From positions 1 through 36,616 of the forward strand of contig SUWS01000025.1 in assembly GCA_015061365.1 (NCBI GenBank): 36,616 nt of DNA. The letters are read 5' to 3'. This document shows, one piece after another, positions 1 to 7,726 of this stretch. This stretch comes from Lentimicrobiaceae bacterium. Its GTDB lineage: Bacteria > Bacteroidota > Bacteroidia > Bacteroidales > F082. The first letter of the stretch is position 1. Each line of letters starts with the position of its first letter. The position numbers and the translations under genes were made by a program. The notes beneath the pieces are model-generated. The model had not been told where the DNA came from. It saw only the letters and a program-made list of their open reading frames with translations, and did not search any database.

Positions 1-438
1 CGAAAAATTGAAGTCTATGGAGTTTGTTTTAGTGGAGTAAGCGAACTTAAAAAAGTTGCATTGTCTAGAAATCCCAAGAATGGAGTCTATGTGGGTGTGC
101 AAATGGAAAGATATCCGTGTTTTGATAGTTCCGACTATGCGTACGAAAATAGATATTATACTCATTTTGTTTTTGCTCGCAATAAAGAAGATTTGGAACT
201 CAAATTAGATGTATTAAATAACCCGGAAAAATATAAAGGCATTGACAAGAGAGAATCCATATTGGCTCCAATGGTATATTGGAATGGTGATACCGATGAC
301 CCAATGCTTGTGCCAGAATGTGATGAAATCTTCGTACATGAGAAAAGAGAAAAGGTAAAGCCGTTTACGATTCAAGAGTGTAAAAATAAGACAAGAATGG
401 AGCGTCTTATGGAACGGTTAAAGCAATATAAGCAATAA
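1..438 (+). CDS. Hypothetical protein, 5' end outside the window
   Basis: The frame is open from base 1 (codons cga aaa att gaa ...) and stops at 436-438, so the gene begins upstream of the window. A TTG at 61 is a possible but unnecessary start, since the upstream codons read as normal protein. The visible 145 residues are charged and soluble, with no signal peptide or membrane segment, and end in a basic Lys/Arg/Gln-rich helix. I do not recognise a family. The next gene follows after 20 bp on the same strand, so it is probably cotranscribed with the unknown 224-aa protein and the phosphatase. Confidence 0.7.
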   Translation, partial: RKIEVYGVCFSGVSELKKVALSRNPKNGVYVGVQMERYPCFDSSDYAYENRYYTHFVFARNKEDLELKLDVLNNPEKYKGIDKRESILAPMVYWNGDTDDPMLVPECDEIFVHEKREKVKPFTIQECKNKTRMERLMERLKQYKQ

Positions 439-458
439 GCATAAATCTATCATATACT

Positions 459-1133
459 ATGGCTAAGATTTGTTTTCCACATCATTCACAAGGTGAATTT
501 AGCTCATTAAATGAGGCTTTTCGTTATTTGAGAAAAAGAGAATACGGATGGTCTTGGTTTACGTTGACTGAGATTGTGAAGTACAATGTCTTTTATCGTG
601 ATTATTTGAGAGAGCATGGCATAGATTCTCTAATTAAAAAGATTCTAGAAGAGGTTCCCGAACTTTCTGAAGATAAAAAAGCATTAAATCATCTTCGTGA
701 ATGGACGGTTAAAGAAGCTATTGCTACATATGATATACAATGTTATAACATCAAAAGCAAGATAACAATCTTGGAGCATACATTTGATGGCTTAGAAGAC
801 ATCATTAAACATAGAGAACTTCTCGGCAAGGAGTTTTTTAGAGGCTTTGAGTGTTTTACTCCTCAAGAAGTAATTGCATATTCCGACATTCATATAGGTG
901 AACTCTATGAAAACTATCCAATCTTTGATAGTTACGATTTAGGAGATGATCGTACTTATCAAAATTATATTTTTAGGAAGAGTGAGATTACAGAGCAAGA
1001 GATGAAAGCTGCATTTAATATTTCACATAGAGGTAACTTCTGTATGGTACATGAGCAAATCCCCTCGCACTTGTTACCAATTTTATATTATAGCGGTGAT
1101 GGTAAATATATGCTGCTTGCAACAAATAAATGA
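459..1133 (+). CDS. Hypothetical 224-aa protein
   Basis: Soluble protein of 224 residues without signal peptide or membrane segment. It is rich in aromatic and charged residues and has no motif I can assign. Its stop overlaps the start of the following phosphatase gene by 4 bp (1130-1133, ATGA), which indicates translational coupling and suggests a shared task. The weakly similar wording of its C-terminal part to the preceding protein (both discuss an ILAPM/LPILYYSGDG-like strand followed by a short tail) hints that the two may be distant relatives, but this is by eye only. Confidence 0.7.
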   Translation: MAKICFPHHSQGEFSSLNEAFRYLRKREYGWSWFTLTEIVKYNVFYRDYLREHGIDSLIKKILEEVPELSEDKKALNHLREWTVKEAIATYDIQCYNIKSKITILEHTFDGLEDIIKHRELLGKEFFRGFECFTPQEVIAYSDIHIGELYENYPIFDSYDLGDDRTYQNYIFRKSEITEQEMKAAFNISHRGNFCMVHEQIPSHLLPILYYSGDGKYMLLATNK

Positions 1134-1711
1134 TTAAAAAGATGAACATTGATTTAATCTTAAGTACTGGCATTGAAAATATAGATGTAGTTTATGGTGG
1201 AGTAAGAGGCACTACATTATCCTCACGTCACAATATGCGTCATTGGCAGGCAGTAGTTCAAAGTGGTATTAAGACAATTGTTGAGTTACGTGACAATGAT
1301 CATTCTGATAGATTGTGTCAAATGTGCGAAAAATACGGTATCCGATACTTCGCATTTCCAATGGATAGCCATAGTATTCCAAACGAGACAATAGCGGCGA
1401 ATCTACAAGAGTTCTTTGATATTATAGATAAAGGGGACTTTTACATAGCCTGCGCAATGGGGCTACACCGAACGGACTTAGCCCTAACTATATATTGGAT
1501 GTTCCACGGTGCTGATAATGGCCTTCAACCTCCATTTTTGAAAGGTCATATAGTAAATGGGGAGATTGTGGAGAGTAGACTTCATAATAAGGTATTCAGA
1601 CGATTAAATAGCTTGTATACCTATTTGTCGGGAAACCCAATAATCAATATTCCTGACAAGGGTACATTCAACTGTAGAAAGAAAGTGCTGACTAATAACT
1701 TTATTCACTAG
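1130..1711 (+). CDS. Tyrosine/dual-specificity-type protein phosphatase
   Basis: A 193-residue protein with the cysteine phosphatase signature C-x5-R: C108 to R114 within ACAMGLHRT, preceded by a hydrophobic strand (FYI) as in the P-loop of DSP/PTP enzymes. Asp79, in FPMDSHS, is a candidate general acid about 30 residues upstream, the usual placement. Such enzymes hydrolyse phosphotyrosine or phosphoserine/threonine through a phosphocysteine intermediate; some act on RNA 5' ends or lipids, so the substrate is open. No signal peptide, so cytoplasmic. It overlaps the upstream gene by 4 bp and precedes a KptA-type RNA phosphotransferase gene. Confidence 0.72.
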   Translation: MIKKMNIDLILSTGIENIDVVYGGVRGTTLSSRHNMRHWQAVVQSGIKTIVELRDNDHSDRLCQMCEKYGIRYFAFPMDSHSIPNETIAANLQEFFDIIDKGDFYIACAMGLHRTDLALTIYWMFHGADNGLQPPFLKGHIVNGEIVESRLHNKVFRRLNSLYTYLSGNPIINIPDKGTFNCRKKVLTNNFIH

Positions 1712-1721
1712 CATTTTGCAA

Positions 1722-1750
1722 GATAGAATTATCGGTTATCCTACTCTAAT
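1722..1750 (+). promoter_or_regulatory. Spaced dyad motif, copy 1 (upstream of kptA)
   Basis: GATAGAAT (1722-1729), 13 bp, then ACTCTAAT (1743-1750), ending 25 bp before the kptA ATG. The same arrangement occurs in three other gaps of the island (3917, 6004, 7673). The two halves form an imperfect inverted repeat about two helical turns apart. It may be an operator or a promoter of a kind not used by the core genes. This copy has the weakest right half. Confidence 0.5.
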
Positions 1751-1775
1751 ATATTGAATCAATAATCTGAGAAAA

Positions 1776-2291
1776 ATGAGCATTAAAAACAAGAGCAAGC
1801 GTTTGGCGTATTTACTTCGTCACGATCGTAAATATCAGTTTGATGTAAATGGTTGGCGAGAGGTCTCAGACTTAATCAACAAGCATGGATTCACACTTGA
1901 GGATTTATGTGCGATTGTTGATACAAATAATAAGCAACGATTTGAGTTTTCAGAAGACATGCAATATATGCGAGCCCGACAAGGACATTCCATTCAAGTC
2001 GATGTTGAGTTGGAGGAATGTGCGCCACCACCTTTTCTGTTTCATGGGACTGCGGAATATTTTGTGAATAATATTTTAGAAGAAGGACTAAGGTCGCAGA
2101 ACAGATTGCACGTGCATCTGTCATCTACGATTGAAACAGCTATTAATGTTGGGAAACGTCATGGCACACCTGTAGTTTTTAAGGTAGAAACTCAAAAGAT
2201 GTTTAAAAATGGAGCAAAGTTCTACTTATCAAGAAATGGTGTATGGCTTACAGATTATGTGGCAACTGAATATTTGTCATTAGAGAAATAA
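1776..2291 (+). CDS. kptA: RNA 2'-phosphotransferase (KptA/Tpt1 family)
   Basis: A 171-residue protein of usual family length. Recognisable blocks are SKRLAYLLRHD at the N terminus, RARQGHS at 66-72, LFHGT at 88-92, HLS at 114-116 and RNGVWLT at 153-159, which carry the conserved Arg/His set. Tpt1/KptA transfers an internal RNA 2'-phosphate to NAD, releasing nicotinamide and ADP-ribose 1'',2''-cyclic phosphate. In bacteria the physiological role is unsettled because tRNA splicing of the yeast type is absent; RNA repair and ADP-ribose capping of ends have been proposed. Here it lies directly upstream (9 bp) of a macro-like protein that could bind such ADP-ribose products, and has its own upstream dyad motif. 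Confidence 0.88.
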   Translation: MSIKNKSKRLAYLLRHDRKYQFDVNGWREVSDLINKHGFTLEDLCAIVDTNNKQRFEFSEDMQYMRARQGHSIQVDVELEECAPPPFLFHGTAEYFVNNILEEGLRSQNRLHVHLSSTIETAINVGKRHGTPVVFKVETQKMFKNGAKFYLSRNGVWLTDYVATEYLSLEK

Positions 2292-2300
2292 TGTTAGTGT

Positions 2301-2987
2301 ATGGAACATAGAATTACCCCAGAATGGATTAACTCGCTCAAAGAAAACGAAATCTTCGTGTTCGGATGTCGCAATTCGGGCAGACACTTTGATGGCGCTT
2401 CAAACTTTGCTCTAAAACATTTTGGTGCAGTAATGGGACAGCGCGAAGGTCGTCAGGGACAATCTTTTGCTATTCCGACTATCGGTGGTACTATCGGGTT
2501 AAATGAAATCCGTAGATCTGTTGATACTTTCACTAAATATGCTGCCGAACACCCGGAGTTACACTTTCTCGTGACTCCTGTTGGATGCGGAGGTGGATGT
2601 TGTAAAGTATGGGAGATTGCTCCAATGTTCCGAAAGGCATCAAAACTTTCGAATGTTAGTCTGCCACAAGATTTCTGGATAGAAATTGACAAAGGGCGTA
2701 TAGCGGAAGTAAAGCAGAAACAGGCTGTTATGTTTGATGCGTTGTTAGATGTAGTGTCAAAGTTTTTTGGAGAACTGAGATTTATGAGGCTGAGAACGAT
2801 GTCTCCAACCCGGTTATATAGAGAGTTGGTAAGCCGAGATTGCCACACAATATCACTATCTGAACAAATGGAGGGGGTTGATTTCTATGATGCGGCTATT
2901 ACAGGTTCTTGGAATGCTCGATATCTAATAAATCATTCTACCCAATGCGCCTACATAGTTAAAGACAATAAAAAGAGAGTTGGATGA
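2301..2987 (+). CDS. Macro-domain-like (A1S_2505-type) protein, stopped by an in-frame TGA
   Basis: The first 125 residues match a phage-associated macro-like family: IFVFGCRNSGRH at 18-29, FGAVMGQREGRQGQSFAIPT at 41-60 and FLVTPVGCGGG at 89-99. Macro folds bind ADP-ribose, so a role with KptA or NADAR products is plausible but inferred. Residues 126-228 form an extra C-terminal part I cannot assign. The frame ends at TGA 2985-2987, but stays open in the same frame to 3269 (next feature), so the product may be a truncated version of a 322-residue protein. The start at 2301 lies 9 bp after kptA, which supports cotranscription. Confidence 0.7.
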   Translation: MEHRITPEWINSLKENEIFVFGCRNSGRHFDGASNFALKHFGAVMGQREGRQGQSFAIPTIGGTIGLNEIRRSVDTFTKYAAEHPELHFLVTPVGCGGGCCKVWEIAPMFRKASKLSNVSLPQDFWIEIDKGRIAEVKQKQAVMFDALLDVVSKFFGELRFMRLRTMSPTRLYRELVSRDCHTISLSEQMEGVDFYDAAITGSWNARYLINHSTQCAYIVKDNKKRVG

Positions 2988-3269
2988 ATTAAAAATAAGG
3001 ATATAGATTGGAATGGTATTTCCGAATTACCCAAAGAAGTACAACGGAGAGTTCGCAGAAGAGTATGCAACTATGATTTTGGAATCTTCGACTTTGAAAA
3101 TGGGGCGGCAAAGATTATGTGGCAAATAAGTCCTAATGGCAAGTATCACTATCTTGACAAATACTATGGAGGCAAAACTACTGACGAGAAAGATATTAGA
3201 CTTTATGGAGTAATTGATTCCAATTGTAGGGTCGTGGAAAAACTTCGCATAACAATTAAAGACAGTTAA
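2988..3269 (+). pseudogene. In-frame continuation after the TGA of the macro-like gene
   Basis: Immediately after the TGA at 2985-2987 the same frame runs open for 93 codons to a TAA at 3267-3269. There is no ATG, GTG or TTG at its beginning; the first ATG is at 3117. The translation is protein-like (for example CNYDFGIFDFENGAAKIMWQ, then DEKDIRLYGVID), with charged and aromatic residues and no low-complexity stretch. The simplest reading is a single nonsense change (TGG to TGA) that cut off the last domain of the upstream protein. Readthrough or a gene using a rare start (ATT at 2988) are alternatives. The family of this stretch is not recognised. Confidence 0.55.
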
Positions 3270-3315
3270 AGTGAAGAAAAGGATTCATCACAATATCTTA
3301 AACTATTAAAGTAAA

Positions 3316-3906
3316 ATGGAAGAGAAAAAGATAATCATCAATGGTCATGAAGCAGTAGATTTGGGGTTGAGCGTGAAATGGGCAACTTGTAACATTGGAG
3401 CAACAACCCCAAAAGATTATGGCGATTACTTTGCCTGGGGAGAGATAGAACCGAAGGAGGAATATATTACTCGCAATTACCCTCATATATATTATGATGA
3501 GAAAAACTATATCAATTTTAAGGATATTGGAAAGGATATATCAAATAGTCAATATGATACAGCTCATGTTAAATGGGGTGAAAAATGGCGAATGCCAACA
3601 TGTGATGAATTGTATGATTTAATCGATGAATGTAAGTGGGAATGGATACGGAATAATGATTGTGTGGGATATAAAGTTATAGGCCCCAATGGAAATAGTA
3701 TTTTCTTACCGGCAGCAGGATGTTATGAGAATAGTTCAAAAAACTATCGCTTTGACATAGGTGGCTATTATTGGTCTAGTTCTGAATTATTTTGGCACGA
3801 ACTAACAGGAACATTCTTACTTGAATTTAACGAGGAATATGTTGATGGAGATAATACATACCGTCGTCATTGTGGATATTCAATTCGTCCTGTAACAGAT
3901 AAATAA
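3316..3906 (+). CDS. FISUMP-domain protein without signal peptide
   Basis: A 196-residue protein made of one FISUMP (Fibrobacter succinogenes major paralogous, TIGR02145-like) domain: VDLGLSVKWATCNIGA, YGDYFAWGE, WGEKWRMPT, GPNGNSIFLPAAG, GGYYWSSS and a final SIRPV. FISUMP domains usually sit in secreted or lipid-anchored Bacteroidota/Fibrobacterota proteins and have no established biochemical function. This one starts directly with the domain and has no signal peptide, so it appears to be cytoplasmic, which is unusual. A lipoprotein version occurs at 25838-26962. The start at 3316 follows a 46-bp gap. Confidence 0.82.
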   Translation: MEEKKIIINGHEAVDLGLSVKWATCNIGATTPKDYGDYFAWGEIEPKEEYITRNYPHIYYDEKNYINFKDIGKDISNSQYDTAHVKWGEKWRMPTCDELYDLIDECKWEWIRNNDCVGYKVIGPNGNSIFLPAAGCYENSSKNYRFDIGGYYWSSSELFWHELTGTFLLEFNEEYVDGDNTYRRHCGYSIRPVTDK

Positions 3907-3916
3907 TAATTCATTA

Positions 3917-3945
3917 GATAGAAAATCTCAATACTATGCTCTATA
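3917..3945 (+). promoter_or_regulatory. Spaced dyad motif, copy 2
   Basis: GATAGAAA (3917-3924), 13 bp, then GCTCTATA (3938-3945), ending 13 bp before the lipoprotein start at 3959. It matches the copies at 1722, 6004 and 7673 in both halves and in spacing. Confidence 0.5.
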
Positions 3946-3958
3946 TATAAAAAAGAAT

Positions 3959-4279
3959 ATGAAGAACTATTTTACAATTGTTTTGCTACTGTCTATAATA
4001 TTGGTAACATCTTGTTCAAGGCTGAGAAAATTTGACAGTGTTGAAGCTACGGAGAATGAACGTTATAACATCGTCTATAATGATGGTAAGTGTGGTATCT
4101 ATGACAATAACGCAGATAGTCTTGTAACTTTAATAAAGTATGATGCCTTAAAATATTCACAGTGTGTAATAAAAGATTCCATAGAAATTACGGTATGGGT
4201 ATGCGAGTTGGATAGTTTAAGTGGTCTTGTATCTATTGCTGGAGAAAATAATGAGATGTTGGAAATAATATTCCCGTAA
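3959..4279 (+). CDS. Small lipoprotein with a WG-like segment
   Basis: A 106-residue protein with a hydrophobic signal segment at 4-18 and a lipobox ending VTSC, Cys19 being the expected lipidated residue. It would be exported and anchored to a membrane. The segment YNIVYNDGKCGIYDNNADS resembles one WG (KWG) repeat unit, the repeat found more fully in the 9649-10794 protein of the same island. The rest is not recognised. It is the first gene after dyad motif copy 2. Confidence 0.65.
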   Translation: MKNYFTIVLLLSIILVTSCSRLRKFDSVEATENERYNIVYNDGKCGIYDNNADSLVTLIKYDALKYSQCVIKDSIEITVWVCELDSLSGLVSIAGENNEMLEIIFP

Positions 4280-4290
4280 ATGTTTGTATT

Positions 4291-4380
4291 ATGTTAGATG
4301 AAAAGAGAAAAGATGGATTTCTCAAACGAATAGCAAAGGTCATATCTGAGAAAATGAATCAATTGTTTACAGATGAGTAA
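4291..4380 (+). CDS. Possible 29-aa peptide
   Basis: A short frame from ATG 4291 to TAA 4378-4380 encodes a basic, amphipathic 29-residue peptide beginning MLDEKRKDGFLKRIAKVISE. It sits between the lipoprotein (11 bp upstream) and the caspase-like gene (24 bp downstream), all on the + strand, and fills the gap between them. Only its position and codon pattern support it; it may be chance. Confidence 0.3.
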   Translation: MLDEKRKDGFLKRIAKVISEKMNQLFTDE

Positions 4381-4404
4381 AAGTAATTAAAACCCAATAA
4401 ATCT

Positions 4405-4956
4405 ATGTTGGTCGTACACCCTACAGATATTACGACAGCCGTTCTTAGTACTTTATATAAAGGGATGGAATCGAAAGTCGTTGACCAAAACATGAGTAAG
4501 CGTGAGATTGAGCATTTGCTTCACCATTGTCCGCCCCGTGAGAGGATTATGCTTTTGGGACATGGTTCTGACAAAGGTCTATTTTCACGTACAGATGATA
4601 TGATATCGGAATTTGACCGCATTATAATAGGTCATTCCCATGCTTATCATTTGCGTCATCACAATGGTAATATCCTAGGGATATGGTGTCATGCTGACAA
4701 ATTCGCACGTAAGGAAGGACTGCATGGCTTATTTTCAGGAATGATTATATCCGACATAAAGGAAGCGGAAGAGTATGGAATCATTACTCTACAGCATCAT
4801 ATAGATGAAGCAAATGAAGTAATGTTTGCCAAACTGAGGAGATTATTGGATGAGAAAATACCACTTCATGAGATTCCGGAACGGATGAAAGCCTTGAACG
4901 ATACACCTTCATCATGGCTTACAAATTTCAATTACGAAAACTTTTATTATTTGTAG
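4405..4956 (+). CDS. Unrecognised protein with a caspase-like His/Cys arrangement
   Basis: A 183-residue soluble protein. A hydrophobic strand followed by His and Gly (IMLLGHGSDKGLF, His53) and a second strand ending in Trp-Cys (LGIWCHADKF, Cys95) are spaced about 42 residues apart. Clan CD peptidases (caspases, CHAT, gingipains) place the catalytic His-Gly and Cys at the ends of neighbouring strands with similar spacing. This makes a small caspase-like peptidase possible, but a Rossmann-like hydrolase of another kind would also fit. A further His cluster (IIGHSHAYHLRHH) lies between the two. No signal peptide. In this island a protease would be the best candidate for an effector; that is inference. 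Confidence 0.6.
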   Translation: MLVVHPTDITTAVLSTLYKGMESKVVDQNMSKREIEHLLHHCPPRERIMLLGHGSDKGLFSRTDDMISEFDRIIIGHSHAYHLRHHNGNILGIWCHADKFARKEGLHGLFSGMIISDIKEAEEYGIITLQHHIDEANEVMFAKLRRLLDEKIPLHEIPERMKALNDTPSSWLTNFNYENFYYL

Positions 4957-4981
4957 AACCCAAAGAGAATGAATTTATAAT

Positions 4982-5992
4982 ATGGAAGATAACTATATGG
5001 CGACCTCTCGAAATGGTCATGACTTGAAGGATATGTATAATCCAGAAACTAACACATTGGATATACGATCAAATGGTCTTTACCCATCTAATGTGTTGAG
5101 CAACTTATGTAGTAATAGTTTTCGTTTTGACGGAATGATATGCGGAAGCATGGAGGGCTTCCTTCAGTCGTTGAAGCGAAAGGAACTTGACAGGCAACGT
5201 CAGATATGCAGCATGAAGGGAGGTAATGCCCGTAAGATGAGTGTCACCTCATGGCAGACAGACCAGATAGTTTGGTGGAAGGGGCAAGCAATTGACCGAC
5301 AGAGTAAGGAATATCAGCAATTGATATATCGTGCTTACCAAGCGATGTTTGAACAAAGTGAGCGTTTTCGTACTGCATTGATGCAAACAAGAGGAATGTT
5401 ACTTACACACAGCAGTGGAGAGTCCAACACATATAAGACGATTCTTACACCAACAGAGTTTTGTGGCATACTAACAGAGTTGCGTGATAACTATGACAAG
5501 CGTGACAAGACGCAGGAACTCATGGAAAAGTCTGTTATAAGAAAGAAAAGGCTCTATTTTGACATGGATGGTGTTCTTGTTGATTTTGAATCCGGACTTG
5601 CACAACAAAGTGAGTGTACTCTGAAGGAATATGAAGGTCGTTATGATGAGATTCCAGGATTATTCGGATCAATGCAACCTATGCAGGGAGCCATAGATGC
5701 TGTTAAGCGTTTGAACGAATATTACGACTGTTATATCCTCTCAACCGCTCCTTGGAAGAATCCATCGGCCTGGAGTGATAAAGTTGTTTGGATTACAAAA
5801 TACTTAGATGATGTGTTTCATAAGAAAATTGTAATCACTCATTGCAAGAATCTTTGTAATGGTGATATTCTGATAGATGACCGTGGTAAGAATGGAACAA
5901 GTGAATTTGAGGGTGAATGGATTCAATTTGGTTCAGAGAGATTCCCTGATTGGAAGTCGGTATTGGAATATCTTATACCAAAAGAAAATTAA
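4982..5992 (+). CDS. NADAR domain fused to a HAD phosphatase/nucleotidase domain
   Basis: A 336-residue two-domain protein. Residues about 30-170 resemble the NADAR (YbiA-like) family: YPSNVLSNL, CGSMEGFLQSLKRKELDRQR, ICSMKGGNARK and a C-terminal LTPTEFCGILTELR. NADAR proteins act on NAD/ADP-ribose-linked substrates, and some remove ADP-ribose from guanine. Residues about 188-333 are a HAD domain close to 5'(3')-deoxyribonucleotidases: DMDGVLVDF with Asp194 and Asp196, then STAPW, and DILIDDRGKN for the acidic third motif. The fusion would couple cleavage at an N-glycosidic bond to dephosphorylation of the released sugar phosphate or nucleotide; this is inferred. Cytoplasmic. Confidence 0.75.
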   Translation: MEDNYMATSRNGHDLKDMYNPETNTLDIRSNGLYPSNVLSNLCSNSFRFDGMICGSMEGFLQSLKRKELDRQRQICSMKGGNARKMSVTSWQTDQIVWWKGQAIDRQSKEYQQLIYRAYQAMFEQSERFRTALMQTRGMLLTHSSGESNTYKTILTPTEFCGILTELRDNYDKRDKTQELMEKSVIRKKRLYFDMDGVLVDFESGLAQQSECTLKEYEGRYDEIPGLFGSMQPMQGAIDAVKRLNEYYDCYILSTAPWKNPSAWSDKVVWITKYLDDVFHKKIVITHCKNLCNGDILIDDRGKNGTSEFEGEWIQFGSERFPDWKSVLEYLIPKEN

Positions 5993-6003
5993 GGGTATCC
6001 AAA

Positions 6004-6033
6004 GATAGAATATAGTCATTATTATACTCTATA
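6004..6033 (+). promoter_or_regulatory. Spaced dyad motif, copy 3
   Basis: GATAGAAT (6004-6011), 14 bp, then ACTCTATA (6026-6033), ending 29 bp before the DUF1232 start at 6063. The half sites are identical to those of copy 4, with one extra base in the spacer. Confidence 0.5.
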
Positions 6034-6062
6034 ACAGAAACAAATAATAAAATTTTAATGAT

Positions 6063-6497
6063 ATGTTGATTGCTATTTCTATTATGATTCTTGCTTATAT
6101 GATTATGGGGAAAGACATTACTCCTCTTTTGAATCGTGTAAGAAACGTTGATTGGCGTGGTAATATAAATGCTTTAATGAATCGACTACGCCCTTGGGCA
6201 TTGAAAGCAGGTCGCTTGGCAACTCGTCCATTATTGCAGTTTTACTATGTGCTTAATGATGAGAAAACCTCAACACTTGATAGAGTGTTGATTTATGCGG
6301 CAATCGTTTATACTATTTTGCCAATGGACTTTATACCGAGGATAGTCTATAGATTTTTGGGTATCTTGGATGATGGTCTTGCAATACTGTATGTATATAA
6401 AAAGATTAAGGATAAGATTACACCTGAAATCAATGCAAAGGTTGAAAATACACTCAATGAATGGTTCGGTGTGGAGTATGAAATAGTAAGAACATAA
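6063..6497 (+). CDS. DUF1232 (YkvA-like) membrane protein
   Basis: A 144-residue protein with an N-terminal membrane segment (about 1-15) and a DUF1232 core, FYYVLNDEKTSTLDRVLIYA then YTILPMDFIPRIV and LGILDDGLAILYVYKKIK. DUF1232 proteins are small inner-membrane-associated proteins of unknown activity. It is the first gene after dyad motif copy 3 and is followed after 13 bp by the zinc-ribbon protein and then PP2C, so these three probably form one transcript. Confidence 0.75.
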   Translation: MLIAISIMILAYMIMGKDITPLLNRVRNVDWRGNINALMNRLRPWALKAGRLATRPLLQFYYVLNDEKTSTLDRVLIYAAIVYTILPMDFIPRIVYRFLGILDDGLAILYVYKKIKDKITPEINAKVENTLNEWFGVEYEIVRT

Positions 6498-6510
6498 AAA
6501 AGAATATAAA

Positions 6511-6960
6511 ATGGAAAATAAACAATATGAACAATATGAACTGGATGTGTATGCCCTCGTGAATTCCTTAATGACGAAACTTGGTATTACATATCCGATA
6601 GACAATTTACTTGAGTGGTATAATCATGCAGATAAAGTTCCAACACCATTCATGTCTCCAATGACTGAAGATAGTGTTAATGCTTCTGTAAAACATGATA
6701 ATAAAATAGAAACAAATATCCCCGAATGTGCAAAAACGGGATATTTCCCTTGGAATGATGTTCTGGCAAGTATGTATACTATGCCTGAAAAAGTAAAAAT
6801 CACAGAGATAGTATGTCCCAATTGTGGAGAGAAACTTGTTGAGCTTTATTTTTCTTCACCGGCTTGGACTTGGAAAGCATTATGTGGACGAGGTGGGCGT
6901 ATGACTATTTGCACAGAGTGTCCGCGACAAGTGGAGTTTGGACTTGAAATAATGAATTAA
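6511..6960 (+). CDS. Zinc-ribbon hypothetical protein
   Basis: A 149-residue soluble protein. The C-terminal third carries two Cys pairs, CPNC at 102-105 and CTEC at 134-137, spaced as in a zinc ribbon. The first 95 residues are not recognised. It ends 7 bp before the PP2C start, so the two are likely cotranscribed and it could be an adaptor or substrate of that phosphatase, which is only a guess from position. Confidence 0.65.
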   Translation: MENKQYEQYELDVYALVNSLMTKLGITYPIDNLLEWYNHADKVPTPFMSPMTEDSVNASVKHDNKIETNIPECAKTGYFPWNDVLASMYTMPEKVKITEIVCPNCGEKLVELYFSSPAWTWKALCGRGGRMTICTECPRQVEFGLEIMN

Positions 6961-6967
6961 AGAAACA

Positions 6968-7648
6968 ATGAAAACTAATTATATCACCTTTTCGGAGGCT
7001 GGGAAACGGCGAGCAAATCAAGATGTATACCGTGTGATTGAGTTTCCTGAATACGACAGGGTCTTAATGGTCGTTTGTGATGGTATGGGCGGTCACGCAA
7101 TGGGAGATGTCGCTGCTGAGACAGTGTGTAATGCCATTTGCGAGTTTTGGAAGCAAAATATACAAGTCTCAGATTCAGAGTCTAAAATCATTGAGGCTTG
7201 CAAAGTAGCTTCGGATGCTCTTTATGCACGCTCACGAGTAGTTCGCCCAATTGAAATGGGAACAACGCTAGTTTTTGCAAGTCTTGAAGGGAATACTGTA
7301 ACCATTGCACATTGTGGCGATAGTCGCTGTTATTTATTACGTGATGGAGAAGTTGTATATCAGACACAAGATCATGCAGACCCTCATTGGGGTTCTGAAG
7401 TTGTTACAAGATGTTTCTTCTCTATGAATCCCGAAGTAGCAGTTCCTGATATTGCTCGTTTTGAAGTCAAGTCTGGTGATAGTATTTTTTTGTGTTCTGA
7501 TGGAGTCTATAAAGCAATGGCTCCTCAGATACTTACTGCACGTTTACAGGACGATAAACCATTGGACGATGTGATTGATGTAATAAAGTTTATGTGTGAG
7601 AAGTTCTCAACAGATAACTATACTGGCGTTTTGGCAAAAGTTCTATAA
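6968..7648 (+). CDS. PP2C-family Ser/Thr protein phosphatase
   Basis: A 226-residue catalytic domain with the family motifs in order: RRANQD (Asp19), VCDGMGGHAMGDVAAE (Asp38-Gly39), MGTTLV, AHCGDSRCYLLRDGE, QTQDHA, FLCSDGVYK and a C-terminal DNYTG. The aspartates bind the metal pair that activates water to hydrolyse phosphoserine/phosphothreonine. It is a stand-alone cytoplasmic enzyme. In other bacteria PP2C is paired with a Ser/Thr kinase or with a vWA protein in TerY-P-like sets; a vWA protein follows here two genes later, but no kinase is in the window, so the kinase may lie upstream of base 1 or be absent. Confidence 0.92.
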   Translation: MKTNYITFSEAGKRRANQDVYRVIEFPEYDRVLMVVCDGMGGHAMGDVAAETVCNAICEFWKQNIQVSDSESKIIEACKVASDALYARSRVVRPIEMGTTLVFASLEGNTVTIAHCGDSRCYLLRDGEVVYQTQDHADPHWGSEVVTRCFFSMNPEVAVPDIARFEVKSGDSIFLCSDGVYKAMAPQILTARLQDDKPLDDVIDVIKFMCEKFSTDNYTGVLAKVL

Positions 7649-7672
7649 TTTTTAGAATTTACCTCTATCCAA

Positions 7673-7701
7673 GATAGAATACAAAAAAGATGCACTCTAT
7701 A
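7673..7701 (+). promoter_or_regulatory. Spaced dyad motif, copy 4
   Basis: GATAGAAT (7673-7680), 13 bp, then ACTCTATA (7694-7701), ending 25 bp before the start at 7727. The right half is followed by ATAG, so TATAAT is embedded, which would also fit a -10 element. Confidence 0.5.
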
Positions 7702-7726
7702 ATAGCAAACAATAAAAGTTACTATT

